From assembly GCA_965198895.1 (NCBI GenBank), contig OZ240676.1, forward strand, positions 2,542,001 to 2,606,000: a stretch of DNA of 64,000 bases, given 5' to 3'. This stretch comes from LMUY01 sp965198895 (GTDB taxonomy: Bacteria; Pseudomonadota; Alphaproteobacteria; Acetobacterales; Acetobacteraceae). The notes beneath the pieces were generated by a model. The model was not told the origin of the DNA. It worked only from the letters and a program-made list of their open reading frames with translations, and did not search any database. The translations under genes were made by a program, and so were the position numbers. Of the stretch, positions 8,066-16,156 are shown piece after piece; position 1 is the first letter of the stretch; the number at the start of each line of letters is the position of its first letter.

Positions 8066-9319
8066 CTAGCCGTAGCGGCTGAAGGCCAGATCGTCGCTTT
8101 CGATCTCGGGCGCGCGTCCGGAGATCAGATCGGACACCACCCGGGCCGAGCCGCATGCCATGGTCCAGCCCAGCGTGCCGTGGCCGGTGTTCAGCGACAG
8201 GTTGCCGTATTTCGTCGGCCCGATGATCGGCGTGCCATCCGGCGTCATCGGCCGCAGCCCGGTCCAGAAAGTCGCCTTCGCCACGTCGCCGCCGCGGGGG
8301 AACAGGTCGCTCACCGAATACGCCAGCGTGGCCCGGCGGGGTTCGGACAGGATGGCGCTGAACCCCGCCAGTTCCGCCGTGCCGCCGACCCGGATGCGGT
8401 CGCCCAGGCGGGTGATGGCGACCTTGTAGGTCTCGTCCATCACGGTGGACACCGGCGCACCGGCCTCGTCCTCGATCGGCACCGTGATCGAGTAGCCCTT
8501 CACCGGGTAGACCGGGATGTCGATGCCGAGCGGCCCCAGCAGGCGGCGGGAAAAGCTGCCGAACGCCACCACGTAATGGTCGGCACTGTGGGTCTGCCCG
8601 TCGGCGACGACGCCGGTGATCCGGCCGGCTTCGTGCTCCAGCCGCTCGACGTCCTGGCCGTAGTGGAACGCCACGCCCCGCTCGGCCGCCAGGGTTGCAA
8701 GGCGCTGGGTGAACTGGTGGGCATCCCCGGTCTCGTCGCCGGGCAGCCGCAGCCCGCCGAGGAAGCTGCCTTTCGCATAGGCCAGCGCCGGTTCGGCGGC
8801 GAGGCAGCCGGCTGGGTCCAGCACCTCGTAGGGCACGCCGCCCTCGTCCAGCACCTGGGTGTCCTCGGGGATGTGGTCCAGCTGCTTCTGGGTGCGGAAC
8901 AGCTGCAGCGTGCCTTGCTGCCGGTCGTCGTAGGTCAGCCCCGACTCGCCGCGCAGGGCCAGCAGACAGTCGCGCGAATACTCCGCCAGCCGCACCATGC
9001 GGGCTTTGTTCACGTGGTAGGCCGCCTCGGTGCAGTTGCGCAGCATCATCGCCATCCAGCGCCACATGAATGGATCGAGCAGCGGGCGGATCACCAGCGG
9101 GCGGTGGGTCATCAGCATCCACTTCACCGCCTTCAGCGGCACCCCCGGCCCCGACCAGGGCGCCGAGTAGCCCGGCGACACCTGCCCGGCATTGGCGAAG
9201 CTGGTCTCCATCCCCGCCCCCGGTTGGCGGTCGAACACGCTCACCTCGTGGCCGGCCTGGTTCAGGTAGTAGGCGGTGGTCGTCCCGACCACGCCGGCGC
9301 CGAGGACAATGATCTTCAT
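8066..9319 (-). CDS. dadA: D-amino-acid dehydrogenase small subunit
   Basis: 417 aa. FAD-dependent DAO-family oxidoreductase that deaminates D-amino acids (in E. coli D-alanine) to 2-oxo acids and passes electrons to the respiratory chain. The N-terminus has the dinucleotide-binding motif VLGAGVVGTTTAYYL (GxGxxG at residues 7-12). DadA-specific stretches include FANAGQVSPGYSAPW, PVKGYSIT, and the C-terminal LRPMTPDGTPIIG and NTGHGTLGWTM, which contact the flavin. Length is close to the E. coli protein. No racemase (dadX) lies beside it. It is convergent with mutL across the REP. Confidence 0.95.
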   Translation of the reverse strand: MKIIVLGAGVVGTTTAYYLNQAGHEVSVFDRQPGAGMETSFANAGQVSPGYSAPWSGPGVPLKAVKWMLMTHRPLVIRPLLDPFMWRWMAMMLRNCTEAAYHVNKARMVRLAEYSRDCLLALRGESGLTYDDRQQGTLQLFRTQKQLDHIPEDTQVLDEGGVPYEVLDPAGCLAAEPALAYAKGSFLGGLRLPGDETGDAHQFTQRLATLAAERGVAFHYGQDVERLEHEAGRITGVVADGQTHSADHYVVAFGSFSRRLLGPLGIDIPVYPVKGYSITVPIEDEAGAPVSTVMDETYKVAITRLGDRIRVGGTAELAGFSAILSEPRRATLAYSVSDLFPRGGDVAKATFWTGLRPMTPDGTPIIGPTKYGNLSLNTGHGTLGWTMACGSARVVSDLISGRAPEIESDDLAFSRYG

Positions 9320-9444
9320 AACGCGGGGATCCTCATGGGTCGCAATGGCCTTTCAATCCGGATGGAGCCTTGGAAGCAGCCGCTGTGCCACATTGCCCTG
9401 GCGCCGCGGCAATGGCAGCCTGCGTTCGGTGAAGGAGACGGACA

Positions 9445-10155
9445 ATGGCGGTGAACAAGCTGCATGCCGACGCGAAAAGCGCCCTGGCCGGGGTACTGCA
9501 CGACGGCATGACGATCATGTCGGGCGGTTTCGGCCTGTGCGGCATCCCCTCCGTGCTGATCGAGGCGATCCGCGAATCGGGCGTGAAGGATCTCACGGTC
9601 ATCTCCAATAACGCGGGCGTGGACGACGCCGGGTTGGGGTTGCTGCTGGTGACCCGGCAGATCCGCAAGATGATCAGTTCCTACGTTGGCGAGAACGCGA
9701 CCTTCGCCCGGCAGTATCTGGCCGGCGAGCTGGAGATCGAGTTCAACCCGCAGGGCACGCTGGCCGAGCGCATCCGCGCGGGGGGCGCCGGCATCCCCGC
9801 CTTCTACACCGCCACCGGTGCCGGCACGCAGATCGCCGAGGGCAAGGATGCGCGCCAGTTCAACGGCCGCGACTACATCATGGAGACCGGGCTGCTCGCC
9901 GACCTGGCGATCATCCATGCCTGGAAGGGCGATCCGGAGGGCAACCTGGTGTACCGGATGACGGCGCGGAACTTCAATCCGGTGATGGCGACCGCCGCCA
10001 AGATCACCGTGGCCCAGATCGAGGAGATGGTGGAGCCGGGCGCGCTCGACGCCGACCACATCGTCACGCCGGGCATCTTCGTGCAGCGCATGGTGCATGT
10101 CCCCGGCGTCGAGAAGCGCATCGAACAGCGCACCACCCGCAAGCACGCGGCCTGA
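9445..10155 (+). CDS. scoA: 3-oxoacid CoA-transferase subunit A
   Basis: 236 aa. Family I CoA-transferase alpha subunit; the motif GGFGLCGIPSVLIEAI (residues 28-43) and the glycine-rich GAGIPAFYT segment are characteristic. With the downstream subunit it forms the succinyl-CoA:3-ketoacid (or acetoacetate) transferase that activates ketone bodies for oxidation. GGAG lies 8 nt before the ATG. The gap to subunit B is 12 nt and includes a GAGG ribosome binding site, so the two are an operon. The 3' end is followed directly by scoB, with tRNA-Ala downstream of both. Confidence 0.95.
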   Translation: MAVNKLHADAKSALAGVLHDGMTIMSGGFGLCGIPSVLIEAIRESGVKDLTVISNNAGVDDAGLGLLLVTRQIRKMISSYVGENATFARQYLAGELEIEFNPQGTLAERIRAGGAGIPAFYTATGAGTQIAEGKDARQFNGRDYIMETGLLADLAIIHAWKGDPEGNLVYRMTARNFNPVMATAAKITVAQIEEMVEPGALDADHIVTPGIFVQRMVHVPGVEKRIEQRTTRKHAA

Positions 10156-10167
10156 GGAGGCACGATC

Positions 10168-10812
10168 ATGGCATGGACCCGCGACCAGATGGCTGCCCGC
10201 GCCGCCCGCGAGCTGGAGGACGGCTTCTACGTGAACCTCGGGATCGGTATCCCGACACTGGTGGCCAACCACATCCCGCCCGGCATCTCGATCCAGCTGC
10301 AGAGCGAGAACGGCATGCTCGGCATGGGCCCGTTCCCGTTCGAGGGCGAGGAGGACCCGGACCTTGTCAACGCCGGCAAGCAGACGGTGACCAAGCTGCC
10401 GACGACGTCGTTCTTCGACAGTGCCCAATCCTTTGCCATGGTGCGTGGCGGTCACATTCAGCTCTCGATCCTGGGGGCGCTGCAGGTGGCCGATAATGGC
10501 GACCTGGCGAACTGGATGATTCCCGGCAAGATGGTCAAGGGCATGGGCGGCGCCATGGACCTGGTGGCCGGCGTGAAGCGGGTCGTGGTGCTGATGGAGC
10601 ACGCGGCCAAGGACGGCGCGCCCAAGATCCTGAAGCAGTGCAACCTGCCGCTGACCGGGGCTGGGGTGGTCAACCTGATCGTGTCCGACCTGGCCGTGTT
10701 CGACGTGGGCCGCCCCGGACTGACGCTGGTGGACAAGCCCGCCGACGTCAGCGTGGACGAGATCCGCGCCAAGACCGAGGCCCCGTTTACGGTGCATCCC
10801 GACCTGAAGTGA
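10168..10812 (+). CDS. scoB: 3-oxoacid CoA-transferase subunit B
   Basis: 214 aa. Beta subunit of the CoA-transferase. The catalytic glutamate that forms the acyl-CoA thioester intermediate lies in the SENG motif (LQSENGMLGMGP, about residues 48-59). YVNLGIGIPTLVANH and GGAMDLVAGVKRVVVLMEH are further family hallmarks. The upstream spacing of 12 nt with TGAGGAGGC supports translation from the ATG at 10168. The natural acceptor (acetoacetate against another 3-oxoacid) cannot be told from sequence. Confidence 0.95.
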   Translation: MAWTRDQMAARAARELEDGFYVNLGIGIPTLVANHIPPGISIQLQSENGMLGMGPFPFEGEEDPDLVNAGKQTVTKLPTTSFFDSAQSFAMVRGGHIQLSILGALQVADNGDLANWMIPGKMVKGMGGAMDLVAGVKRVVVLMEHAAKDGAPKILKQCNLPLTGAGVVNLIVSDLAVFDVGRPGLTLVDKPADVSVDEIRAKTEAPFTVHPDLK

Positions 10813-10882
10813 CGATCCCGGGTTGATGTCGTGGCCGCGGGGCGCTAAGACGCCGCCTCCCGTGCTTCTGGCCGGGACGTGT

Positions 10883-10958
10883 GGGGCCATAGCTCAGTTG
10901 GTAGAGCGCCTGAATGGCATTCAGGAGGTCAGCGGTTCGACCCCGCTTGGCTCCACCA
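10883..10958 (+). tRNA. tRNA-Ala(GGC)
   Basis: 76 nt. It folds as a standard cloverleaf. The acceptor stem GGGGCCA pairs with TGGCTCC (one G-T), the D-arm contains AGCTCAGTTGGTAGAGC, and the anticodon stem CCTGA/TCAGG encloses loop ATGGCAT with anticodon GGC. The T-arm holds GGTTCGACCC, and the 3' CCA is encoded. It decodes GCC and GCU. It stands alone downstream of scoB. Confidence 0.97.
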
Positions 10959-10994
10959 TTTTCCACCGAGCGAGGCAGGTCGCGGCGTTTGCTG

Positions 10995-11744
10995 TCAGCC
11001 GGCGGGCCGATGAGCGCGAAGGAAGCTTCGAACCCGCCCGATCGTCCTGGCCTTCAGCTCTGGCGGCTCACGCCACGGAAATACCGTGATCTCGGCATTC
11101 GGACAGAGCGAGGCGACATCGACCGAGGACACCAGTGGGTGGGCCGGCGTTTCGTCCGGCAGCACTAGCATCGGCGTTTGACAGGACCGCGCGAACTCCG
11201 TCGTCACGCTGTAAACGAACTCGGGCCGGACGCGGTAGAGGTCGTGCAAATAACGCTCGACCTGCCCCATGTCGAGATCGGGCCGCCGGGCCAGCAACTC
11301 TGGCGCCCAGACGTCGCGTCCTGAATTGAACATGTAGTCCGGGTGCTCGGGATGATGCCCGACCGTCTGGACCAGCACGCCGGCCACCACGCGGTCCGGG
11401 GCGCGCTGCATGAGCTTGAGCGCGAAACAACCGCCGATACAGTAGCCCATGAACAGGAATTGCTCGATCCCGAGATGGTCCATCAGCCCCAACTGGTCGT
11501 CGGCAAATGCGTCCCACGGGTTGGCTTCGGGGATCGGCCCGCTGGACTCGCCGCCGTTCGCGTTGCGCTGATCCATCGTGATGCAACGAAACTCGTCGGC
11601 AAAGATCTCCAGCGCGTTGAACACTGCGTTGGGCCAGTTGCTTACGCGCGAATTCAGGCCGCCGCCGGGAACGAGGAGAAGCGGAAAGCCGCTGCCGGCT
11701 TCCTCATAGCGGATCCGGACATCACCCATTTGATAGAACGGCAT
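10995..11744 (-). CDS. Alpha/beta-fold hydrolase with Cys nucleophile
   Basis: 249 aa. The fold is clear: oxyanion-loop region LLLVPGGGLNS, strand-turn TMDQRNANGGES, and the nucleophile elbow GYCIGG. The nucleophile is Cys102 rather than Ser, giving G-x-C-x-G as in dienelactone hydrolases. The C-terminal part has LVLPDETPAHPL, where the acid residue would lie, but no His is visible in the usual late position (ITVFPWREPPEL). Either the triad is completed by another His, for example in PAHP, or the protein is not a classic hydrolase. Substrate unknown. A single gene next to tRNA-Ala. Confidence 0.8.
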   Translation of the reverse strand: MPFYQMGDVRIRYEEAGSGFPLLLVPGGGLNSRVSNWPNAVFNALEIFADEFRCITMDQRNANGGESSGPIPEANPWDAFADDQLGLMDHLGIEQFLFMGYCIGGCFALKLMQRAPDRVVAGVLVQTVGHHPEHPDYMFNSGRDVWAPELLARRPDLDMGQVERYLHDLYRVRPEFVYSVTTEFARSCQTPMLVLPDETPAHPLVSSVDVASLCPNAEITVFPWREPPELKARTIGRVRSFLRAHRPAG

Positions 11745-11786
11745 GGCATTCCTCCGCCCAATTTTGTGCAGGTTGACGTGTCAGGG

Positions 11787-12356
11787 TCAGGACTTCTTCA
11801 GAACCTGGTGGAAAGCTTGCGCGGCGGCCTCGTGTGCCCGCGCGAACGTCTCGGCCGCGCTGCGCAAATCCGGGCTGCCGAAATAGTCCTTCTCCTCGAG
11901 CCGGCTCAGTACTTCGGCGACGCCGCAGTTGCGGAACGCGTCGAACATCTCTGCCGCCCACTGCGCCGCCTCGTCGTTCAGGCCATCGAACAGCAGGAAC
12001 TCGAACCCGGCTTCCCTTCCCCGCTGCCAGCGCAGTTCCGCGGCCCATATCGCCCCGCTTCGGAGCTCGATCCTCACGTCCGGCGGAAAGGCGACCGGCA
12101 CCTCGGTGCTGAGCCGCAGCCCCGTCACCGACAGGTCGACCACGAGGCAGTCGTAGACCGAGTTCGCGGTATGGACCTTTGCGGTCTTGAGGACCGGCAA
12201 GCGGGCAATCAGGCGCTTGTTTCCGTCGCTTTCCACCAACGATGCCTCCGATTCGCTGCCGGAGTGGGCAGAGACCACGCCAACCATGATCGGCCCGCAA
12301 CGTCTGTTCAAGGGGTAGAAACCAAGCCAGCGCGCCCGGTCCCGGCCGATGGCCAT
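11787..12356 (-). CDS. PilZ-domain protein (putative c-di-GMP receptor)
   Basis: 189 aa from the ATG at 12356. The open frame extends further upstream, but that part overlaps the DUF2256 gene in another frame; its stop and this ATG overlap as TGATG, so coupled translation from 12356 is preferred. Both PilZ signature motifs are present: RLIAR (residues 48-52, RxxxR) and DLSVTG (74-79, D/NxSxxG), followed by the beta-rich ELRSGAIWAAELRWQ and GFEFLLFD. The C-terminal 60 residues are helical and match nothing I recognise. It probably binds cyclic di-GMP; the output is unknown. Confidence 0.8.
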   Translation of the reverse strand: MAIGRDRARWLGFYPLNRRCGPIMVGVVSAHSGSESEASLVESDGNKRLIARLPVLKTAKVHTANSVYDCLVVDLSVTGLRLSTEVPVAFPPDVRIELRSGAIWAAELRWQRGREAGFEFLLFDGLNDEAAQWAAEMFDAFRNCGVAEVLSRLEEKDYFGSPDLRSAAETFARAHEAAAQAFHQVLKKS

Positions 12357-12523
12357 CAGCCGCCTTTCTTGGGCGGTTGCGATCTCGTCTGCAGCCGGCA
12401 GGCATCGGAGCAGTAACGCACTTCGTCCCAACTGCGCGCCCACTTCTTCCGCCACGTGAATGACCGGCCACAATAGGCGCAGACCTTGGTGGGAAGGTCG
12501 GATTTTGCGACGCCGCGCGGCAT
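12356..12523 (-). CDS. DUF2256 small zinc-finger-like protein
   Basis: 55 aa, beginning MPRGVAKSDLPTK and ending PPKKGG. Two Cys pairs, CAYC and CSDAC, flank the highly characteristic FTWRKKWARSWDEVRYC block that defines the DUF2256 family. The arrangement suggests one zinc-binding site. The function of the family is unknown. The stop overlaps the start of the PilZ gene by one base (TGATG). The 61 nt upstream separate it from another small gene on the same strand, so the three may form one operon. The gene is easy to miss because of its size and because a longer frame overlaps it. Confidence 0.88.
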   Translation of the reverse strand: MPRGVAKSDLPTKVCAYCGRSFTWRKKWARSWDEVRYCSDACRLQTRSQPPKKGG

Positions 12524-12584
12524 CAGGCCCACCGTGTGTGCGCGGATCTTGGACGGGCTGCGGCTGGGAGCGATCGGGGCACCA

Positions 12585-12782
12585 TCAGCGCTTCGGCGCG
12601 ATGCCCGGCTCGGACAACGGCGGCTTCTGCATCACCACCAGGTTGAGGCTTTCCATTCTCGCCAGCACCACCTCGGCGGCGATCCGGGCGGCGAGGTCGT
12701 GGCCGTGCCGGCTGTTGAGCGCACGCGCGATGGCGAAGAGAGCATCTTCCCGCTTGGCGAGGCGAAGGGGCTGGTCTGTCAT
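12585..12782 (-). CDS. Hypothetical 65-aa protein
   Basis: Begins MTDQPLRLAKREDALF and ends EPGIAPKR. It is predicted largely helical (FAIARALNSRHGHDLAARIAAEVVLARMESLNL) with no signal peptide or membrane segment. The open frame reaches upstream to 13088, but it would then run antisense through the SDR gene, so the ATG at 12782 is chosen; no strong ribosome binding site is visible. It may lead an operon with the DUF2256 and PilZ genes. No family recognised; called from position and protein-like composition. Confidence 0.55.
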   Translation of the reverse strand: MTDQPLRLAKREDALFAIARALNSRHGHDLAARIAAEVVLARMESLNLVVMQKPPLSEPGIAPKR

Positions 12783-12908
12783 GCGAGGAACGTAGACAGA
12801 ACACCGGGGCGCCGTCGAGTCTGGGGAACGGCGGTGGCGCATGCCGTCGTTCGACGCTGAAAGGACGGCGTGCGATGAGGGCCGGGGTGGATGCAACAGG
12901 AGGCTGAG

Positions 12909-13691
12909 ATGGACGTCACGATGCATGGCCGGACTGCGGTGATCACGGGAGGCAGCAAGGGGATCGGCCTCGCCATCGCAACGCGCATGGCGGCGAGTGG
13001 GGCCGATGTGGCGTTGCTGGCCCGCCGGCCCGATGTGCTGGAGCAGGCCCGTCAGGCCGTCCAGATCTCCGCCAAGGGCCGAGTGCACGTGGTGGCTTGC
13101 GATGTGTCGCGGGCCGACGAGGTCGCCCGTGCTTACGACGACATCATGCAGGCGCTCGGGCGGGTCGACGTCCTGGTCAACAATGCCGGCACGTCGCGCA
13201 CCGGCGCGTTCACCACCATCACCGACGAGGTCTGGCAGGCAGATTTGGACCTGAAGCTGTTCGCGGCGATCAGGCTGGCTCGGCTGGTCTGGCCGCAGAT
13301 GGTGGAGCGGCGCTGGGGACGGATCATCAACGTGCTGAACATCGGGGCGAAAGCGCCAAAGGCCGGGTCTGCCCCCACCTCTGTCTCACGAGCGGCCGGA
13401 ATGGCGCTGACCAAGGTGCTCGCCGGCGAGGGCGCGCCGCACAACATCCTGGTCAACTCGCTGCATGTCGGCCTGATCGACAGCGACCAATGGGTGCGCC
13501 GCCACGCGGAGCAGCAGGCGAACACGCCTTATGCGGCTTATTTGGCCGGCATGGCTGCCAACGTCCCGCTCGGCCGGGTCGGTACGGCGGAAGAGTTCGC
13601 CAACGTTGCGTGCTTCCTGGCCTCCGACCAGGGGAGCTACGTGACCGGCACGTCGATCAACGTGGATGGCAACATGAGCCCGGTCATGTAG
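12909..13691 (+). CDS. SDR-family protein with non-canonical active site
   Basis: 260 aa. The Rossmann cofactor motif TGGSKGIG (residues 13-20), the CDVS turn and NNAG are intact, so NAD(P) binding is expected. The start at 12909 is chosen because AGGAGG (12898-12903) lies 5 nt before it; the upstream ATG at 12891 overlaps that site. The catalytic Ser/Tyr/Lys set is not conserved: the YxxxK position reads Thr157-S-V-S-Arg161, and the Ser strand reads INVLNIGAKAP. The C-terminus has the usual GRVGTAEEFANVACFLASD and GTSINVDG. Substrate unknown; possibly catalytically altered or a binding protein. Confidence 0.9.
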   Translation: MDVTMHGRTAVITGGSKGIGLAIATRMAASGADVALLARRPDVLEQARQAVQISAKGRVHVVACDVSRADEVARAYDDIMQALGRVDVLVNNAGTSRTGAFTTITDEVWQADLDLKLFAAIRLARLVWPQMVERRWGRIINVLNIGAKAPKAGSAPTSVSRAAGMALTKVLAGEGAPHNILVNSLHVGLIDSDQWVRRHAEQQANTPYAAYLAGMAANVPLGRVGTAEEFANVACFLASDQGSYVTGTSINVDGNMSPVM

Positions 13692-13719
13692 CGCTGACGG
13701 ACATCAGCCCTTGGCCGGC

Positions 13720-13821
13720 TTCACGTGGTGCAATGTGCCTGGGCTTTGGATCGCGAGACCGGCCTGTCGAGGCATCGTTCGCAGTCGTGGCGGTGCAATG
13801 CCAAAGCGCATTGCACCCTAC
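13720..13821. repeat. REP-like repeat, family B (one good arm, one degenerate)
   Basis: 13792-13821 reads GGTGCAATGCCAAAGCGCAT then TGCACCCTAC, itself palindromic around CCAAAGCG. A degenerate inverted arm (GTGGTGCAATGTGCCTGGGC then TTTGG) lies at 13724-13748. The right arm matches the perfect repeat at 59737-59810 apart from a two-base change in the stem, compensated on both sides (GTGCAATG against GTGGGATG). It sits between the SDR gene and the convergent cytochrome gene. Confidence 0.75.
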
Positions 13822-13826
13822 AGGTG

Positions 13827-14519
13827 CTACAGGTGCGTTACGGCCCAGACGAGGCAGCCCGCCAACACTGTCAGCAGCAGCGCCAGCAGCGGGGACGCCA
13901 TCCGCGGCTGGCGCGTGGCCGCCGGGAGCCGCTTGCGTCCCGTGATCATCGGCCACAACAGGTTCTGCCGCTTGACCACCACGTAGGCAGTGACCGCGCC
14001 GACATGCAGCACGATCAGCCCGAGGATCACGTTGAAATTGGCCCGGTGCACCGCCGTGAGCCAATAGGCCGTCGTCTCGCTCACCGTTCCGCCAAGCGGC
14101 CCTTCGGGAACATCGTCGAAGGTGAACAGGCCGGTGACCGCCTGAATACCCAACGTCACGAGCAGAACCAGGACCATCCAACCGCCGGCGGCATTGTGGC
14201 CCACCTGGTCGTCTGGCTCGCGCCGGCCGAAATGCCGCAGGTGCTGGAGGCCTTCCAGCGGGCTGCGAAGGAACTGGCCGAACCGGGACGTCTCGCTGCC
14301 GACGAAGCCCCAGGCCAGGCGGAACAGCAACAGGGTGAGCATCGTGTAGCCGGACAATTCGTGCAGGTTCGTCATCAGCGCGACGTTCGCGCCCGATGCG
14401 AACTTGATCGTGACGTAGCTCGCCGCGATCAGCAGCACGACGGCCCAGTGGAACAGCCGGGTCGGCGCGTCCCACACCCGCATCGACAAGCGCCGCATCA
14501 TCTGCCGAGCTCCGCTCAT
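13827..14519 (-). CDS. Cytochrome b561-type di-haem membrane protein
   Basis: 230 aa (from the ATG at 14519; internal Met at 14498 possible). Four transmembrane helices are visible. Candidate haem ligands are His in RLFHWAVVL (helix 1), HELSGY (helix 2) and LHVGAVTAY (helix 4), with VHRANFN also near helix 4. The N-terminal WDAPTRLFHW motif is typical of prokaryotic b561 and Ni/Fe-hydrogenase-type b cytochromes. It probably transfers electrons between the quinone pool and a periplasmic partner. No hydrogenase or c-type cytochrome gene is adjacent, so the partner is unknown. Confidence 0.9.
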   Translation of the reverse strand: MSGARQMMRRLSMRVWDAPTRLFHWAVVLLIAASYVTIKFASGANVALMTNLHELSGYTMLTLLLFRLAWGFVGSETSRFGQFLRSPLEGLQHLRHFGRREPDDQVGHNAAGGWMVLVLLVTLGIQAVTGLFTFDDVPEGPLGGTVSETTAYWLTAVHRANFNVILGLIVLHVGAVTAYVVVKRQNLLWPMITGRKRLPAATRQPRMASPLLALLLTVLAGCLVWAVTHL

Positions 14520-14630
14520 CGCGTTCCGATCTCCCTCCCGGGCCGTACCAATACCGATCCGCGGCGTCCCGACATAGGCGGCACGGCGTGGCGATGCCTC
14601 TTATCCCGGGAATGGTGTATCCCCCCGCCC

Positions 14631-15554
14631 ATGACCGATCCGACCCTGCCTATCCTCGTCACCCACGGGGGCAAATTCCATTGCGACGAGGTGTTCGCCT
14701 ACGCCGTGCTCCGCCTGGCCCTGGGCGTGCACGCGCCGGGGCAGGACCATGTCCTGATCCGGACCCGCAAGCCCGAGCTGATCGCCGGAGGCACCGTGGT
14801 CTGGGATGTGGGGGGCGTGTTCGATGCCGCCACCAGCCGGTTCGATCACCATCAGCGCGGCGCCCCCACGCGGCCGGACGGAACGCCGTTCTCCTCGGCC
14901 GGGCTGGTATGGCAGGTGCACGGCCCGGCCGCGGTGCGGGCGCTGCTGCCCGCCCCCGATTTCGCCGATGCGATCGCGGCGGAGCTGGATCGCACCCTGG
15001 TGCTGCGGATCGACGAGGTGGACAACGGCGTCTCGGCCGCCGGGCCGGTGGCGCATGACGGGCTGGGCCTGGCCGCGCTGATCGGCGACTTCAACCCGAG
15101 CTGGGACGACCCGGCCACCGGCTCCGATCCCGCGTTCCTCGAGGCGACCGCGCTGGCCGAGGGCGTGCTGCGCCGCCGGGTCGACGACCTCCGCGCCCGG
15201 ATGGCGGCCGAGGCCCTGGTGCTGGCGGCGCATCGCAGCGGCGAGGACCCGCACATCCTGGTGCTGGACCGCGGCATGCCGTGGAAGAGCGTCGTGTTCA
15301 ACCACGACTTGCCAGTGCTGTTCGCGGTCTCGCCGGCCTCCAACGGCAACTGGATGCTGGACACGGTACCCCCGGAGCCCGGTTCGTTCGCGCAACGCCT
15401 GCCGCTGCCGGAAGCGTGGGCCGGGTTGGAGGGGGCCGCCCTGGCCGCCCAATGCGGCGTCGACGATGCGGTGTTCGTCCACCTGCGCCGTTTCGTGGGC
15501 GCAGCGGGCTCCCGGCAAGGCGCAATCGCCATGGCTCAGCGGGCGCTGGGCTAG
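14631..15554 (+). CDS. MYG1-family (UPF0160) metal-dependent protein
   Basis: 307 aa. The frame is open far upstream, but homology begins at ILVTHGGKFHCDEVFAYAVL just after the ATG at 14631. The family signature THGGxFHxDE is followed by VWDVGG, FDHHQRG and RIDEVDNG; the His/Asp residues form a DHH-like metal site. Eukaryotic MYG1 is an RNA 3'-5' exonuclease of mitochondria and nucleus; bacterial members are little studied. It stands alone, divergent from the b561 gene. Confidence 0.92.
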   Translation: MTDPTLPILVTHGGKFHCDEVFAYAVLRLALGVHAPGQDHVLIRTRKPELIAGGTVVWDVGGVFDAATSRFDHHQRGAPTRPDGTPFSSAGLVWQVHGPAAVRALLPAPDFADAIAAELDRTLVLRIDEVDNGVSAAGPVAHDGLGLAALIGDFNPSWDDPATGSDPAFLEATALAEGVLRRRVDDLRARMAAEALVLAAHRSGEDPHILVLDRGMPWKSVVFNHDLPVLFAVSPASNGNWMLDTVPPEPGSFAQRLPLPEAWAGLEGAALAAQCGVDDAVFVHLRRFVGAAGSRQGAIAMAQRALG

Positions 15555-15566
15555 TGAGTTCTGTCG

Positions 15567-15938
15567 CTAGGTCGCGAGGTTGGACGCGAAGCAGATCAGA
15601 TTGTCGTCGGGATCGCTGACGATCAGGCTGCGCATGGCCCAGGGCTCGTCGCGTGGTGCTTGCCAGATTTGAGCACCGGCCGCCTGGAGTGAGGCATACA
15701 GCGCGTTCACGTCCGTGACTTCGATGAAGGCGCTGAGCAATGCCTCGCCAGCTTTGTGGTCGATGACGGGTTTGGTGACATGACGGAGTGCCAGGACCGC
15801 CTCGTCACGGGCGACATGGGCGTAGAACGGTATCTCGCCGTAGATGAACAACGACTGGAAGCCGAGCGGGCCGGTATAATAGGCGAGCGCCGCCTGGAAA
15901 TCTTTGACGAAGACGTGCGGAATTGCCTGCTTCAACAT
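15567..15938 (-). CDS. VOC-superfamily (glyoxalase/bleomycin-resistance-like) protein
   Basis: 123 aa, the length of a single VOC module pair. The pattern AIPHVFVKDFQAALAYYTGPLGFQ at the N-terminus and FIEVTDVNALYASLQAAGAQI with SLIVSDPDDNLICFAS at the C-terminus is typical of beta-alpha-beta-beta-beta VOC folds. The terminal glutamate ligand of glyoxalase I (usually in DPxGN) is not clear: here the motif is DPDDNLI. Substrate unknown. It is convergent with the MYG1 gene. Confidence 0.85.
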   Translation of the reverse strand: MLKQAIPHVFVKDFQAALAYYTGPLGFQSLFIYGEIPFYAHVARDEAVLALRHVTKPVIDHKAGEALLSAFIEVTDVNALYASLQAAGAQIWQAPRDEPWAMRSLIVSDPDDNLICFASNLAT

Positions 15939-16156
15939 CTAACAGCCCTCCCAAACTCGGCACTCCCAGCATGTCCGATCGGTCGCTGTCCATCTGTTAC
16001 AAAGTGTGAGTCGGTCGGCATGAACCGTCTTAATTCCAAACGAACGCACTCCGTTTGTAGGCATCCGGGCCAGATGCGTCGAATTAGACGCCTGATTGCA
16101 ACGGTGAGACACATTCTGGACACGACCTCCCGCTAAATCGTGCAGCGGGGGTGCAC

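Noticed and set aside
9005..9025. GTTCACGTGGTA, resembling half a parS
   Set aside because: Only part of the palindrome matches, and it lies within dadA codons.
13725..14630. N-terminal extension of the MYG1 frame
   Set aside because: It is antisense to cytochrome b561 and homology starts only at the ATG at 14631.
16021..16137. 38-aa frame between the VOC and XRE genes
   Set aside because: No ribosome binding site, Arg-rich random composition.
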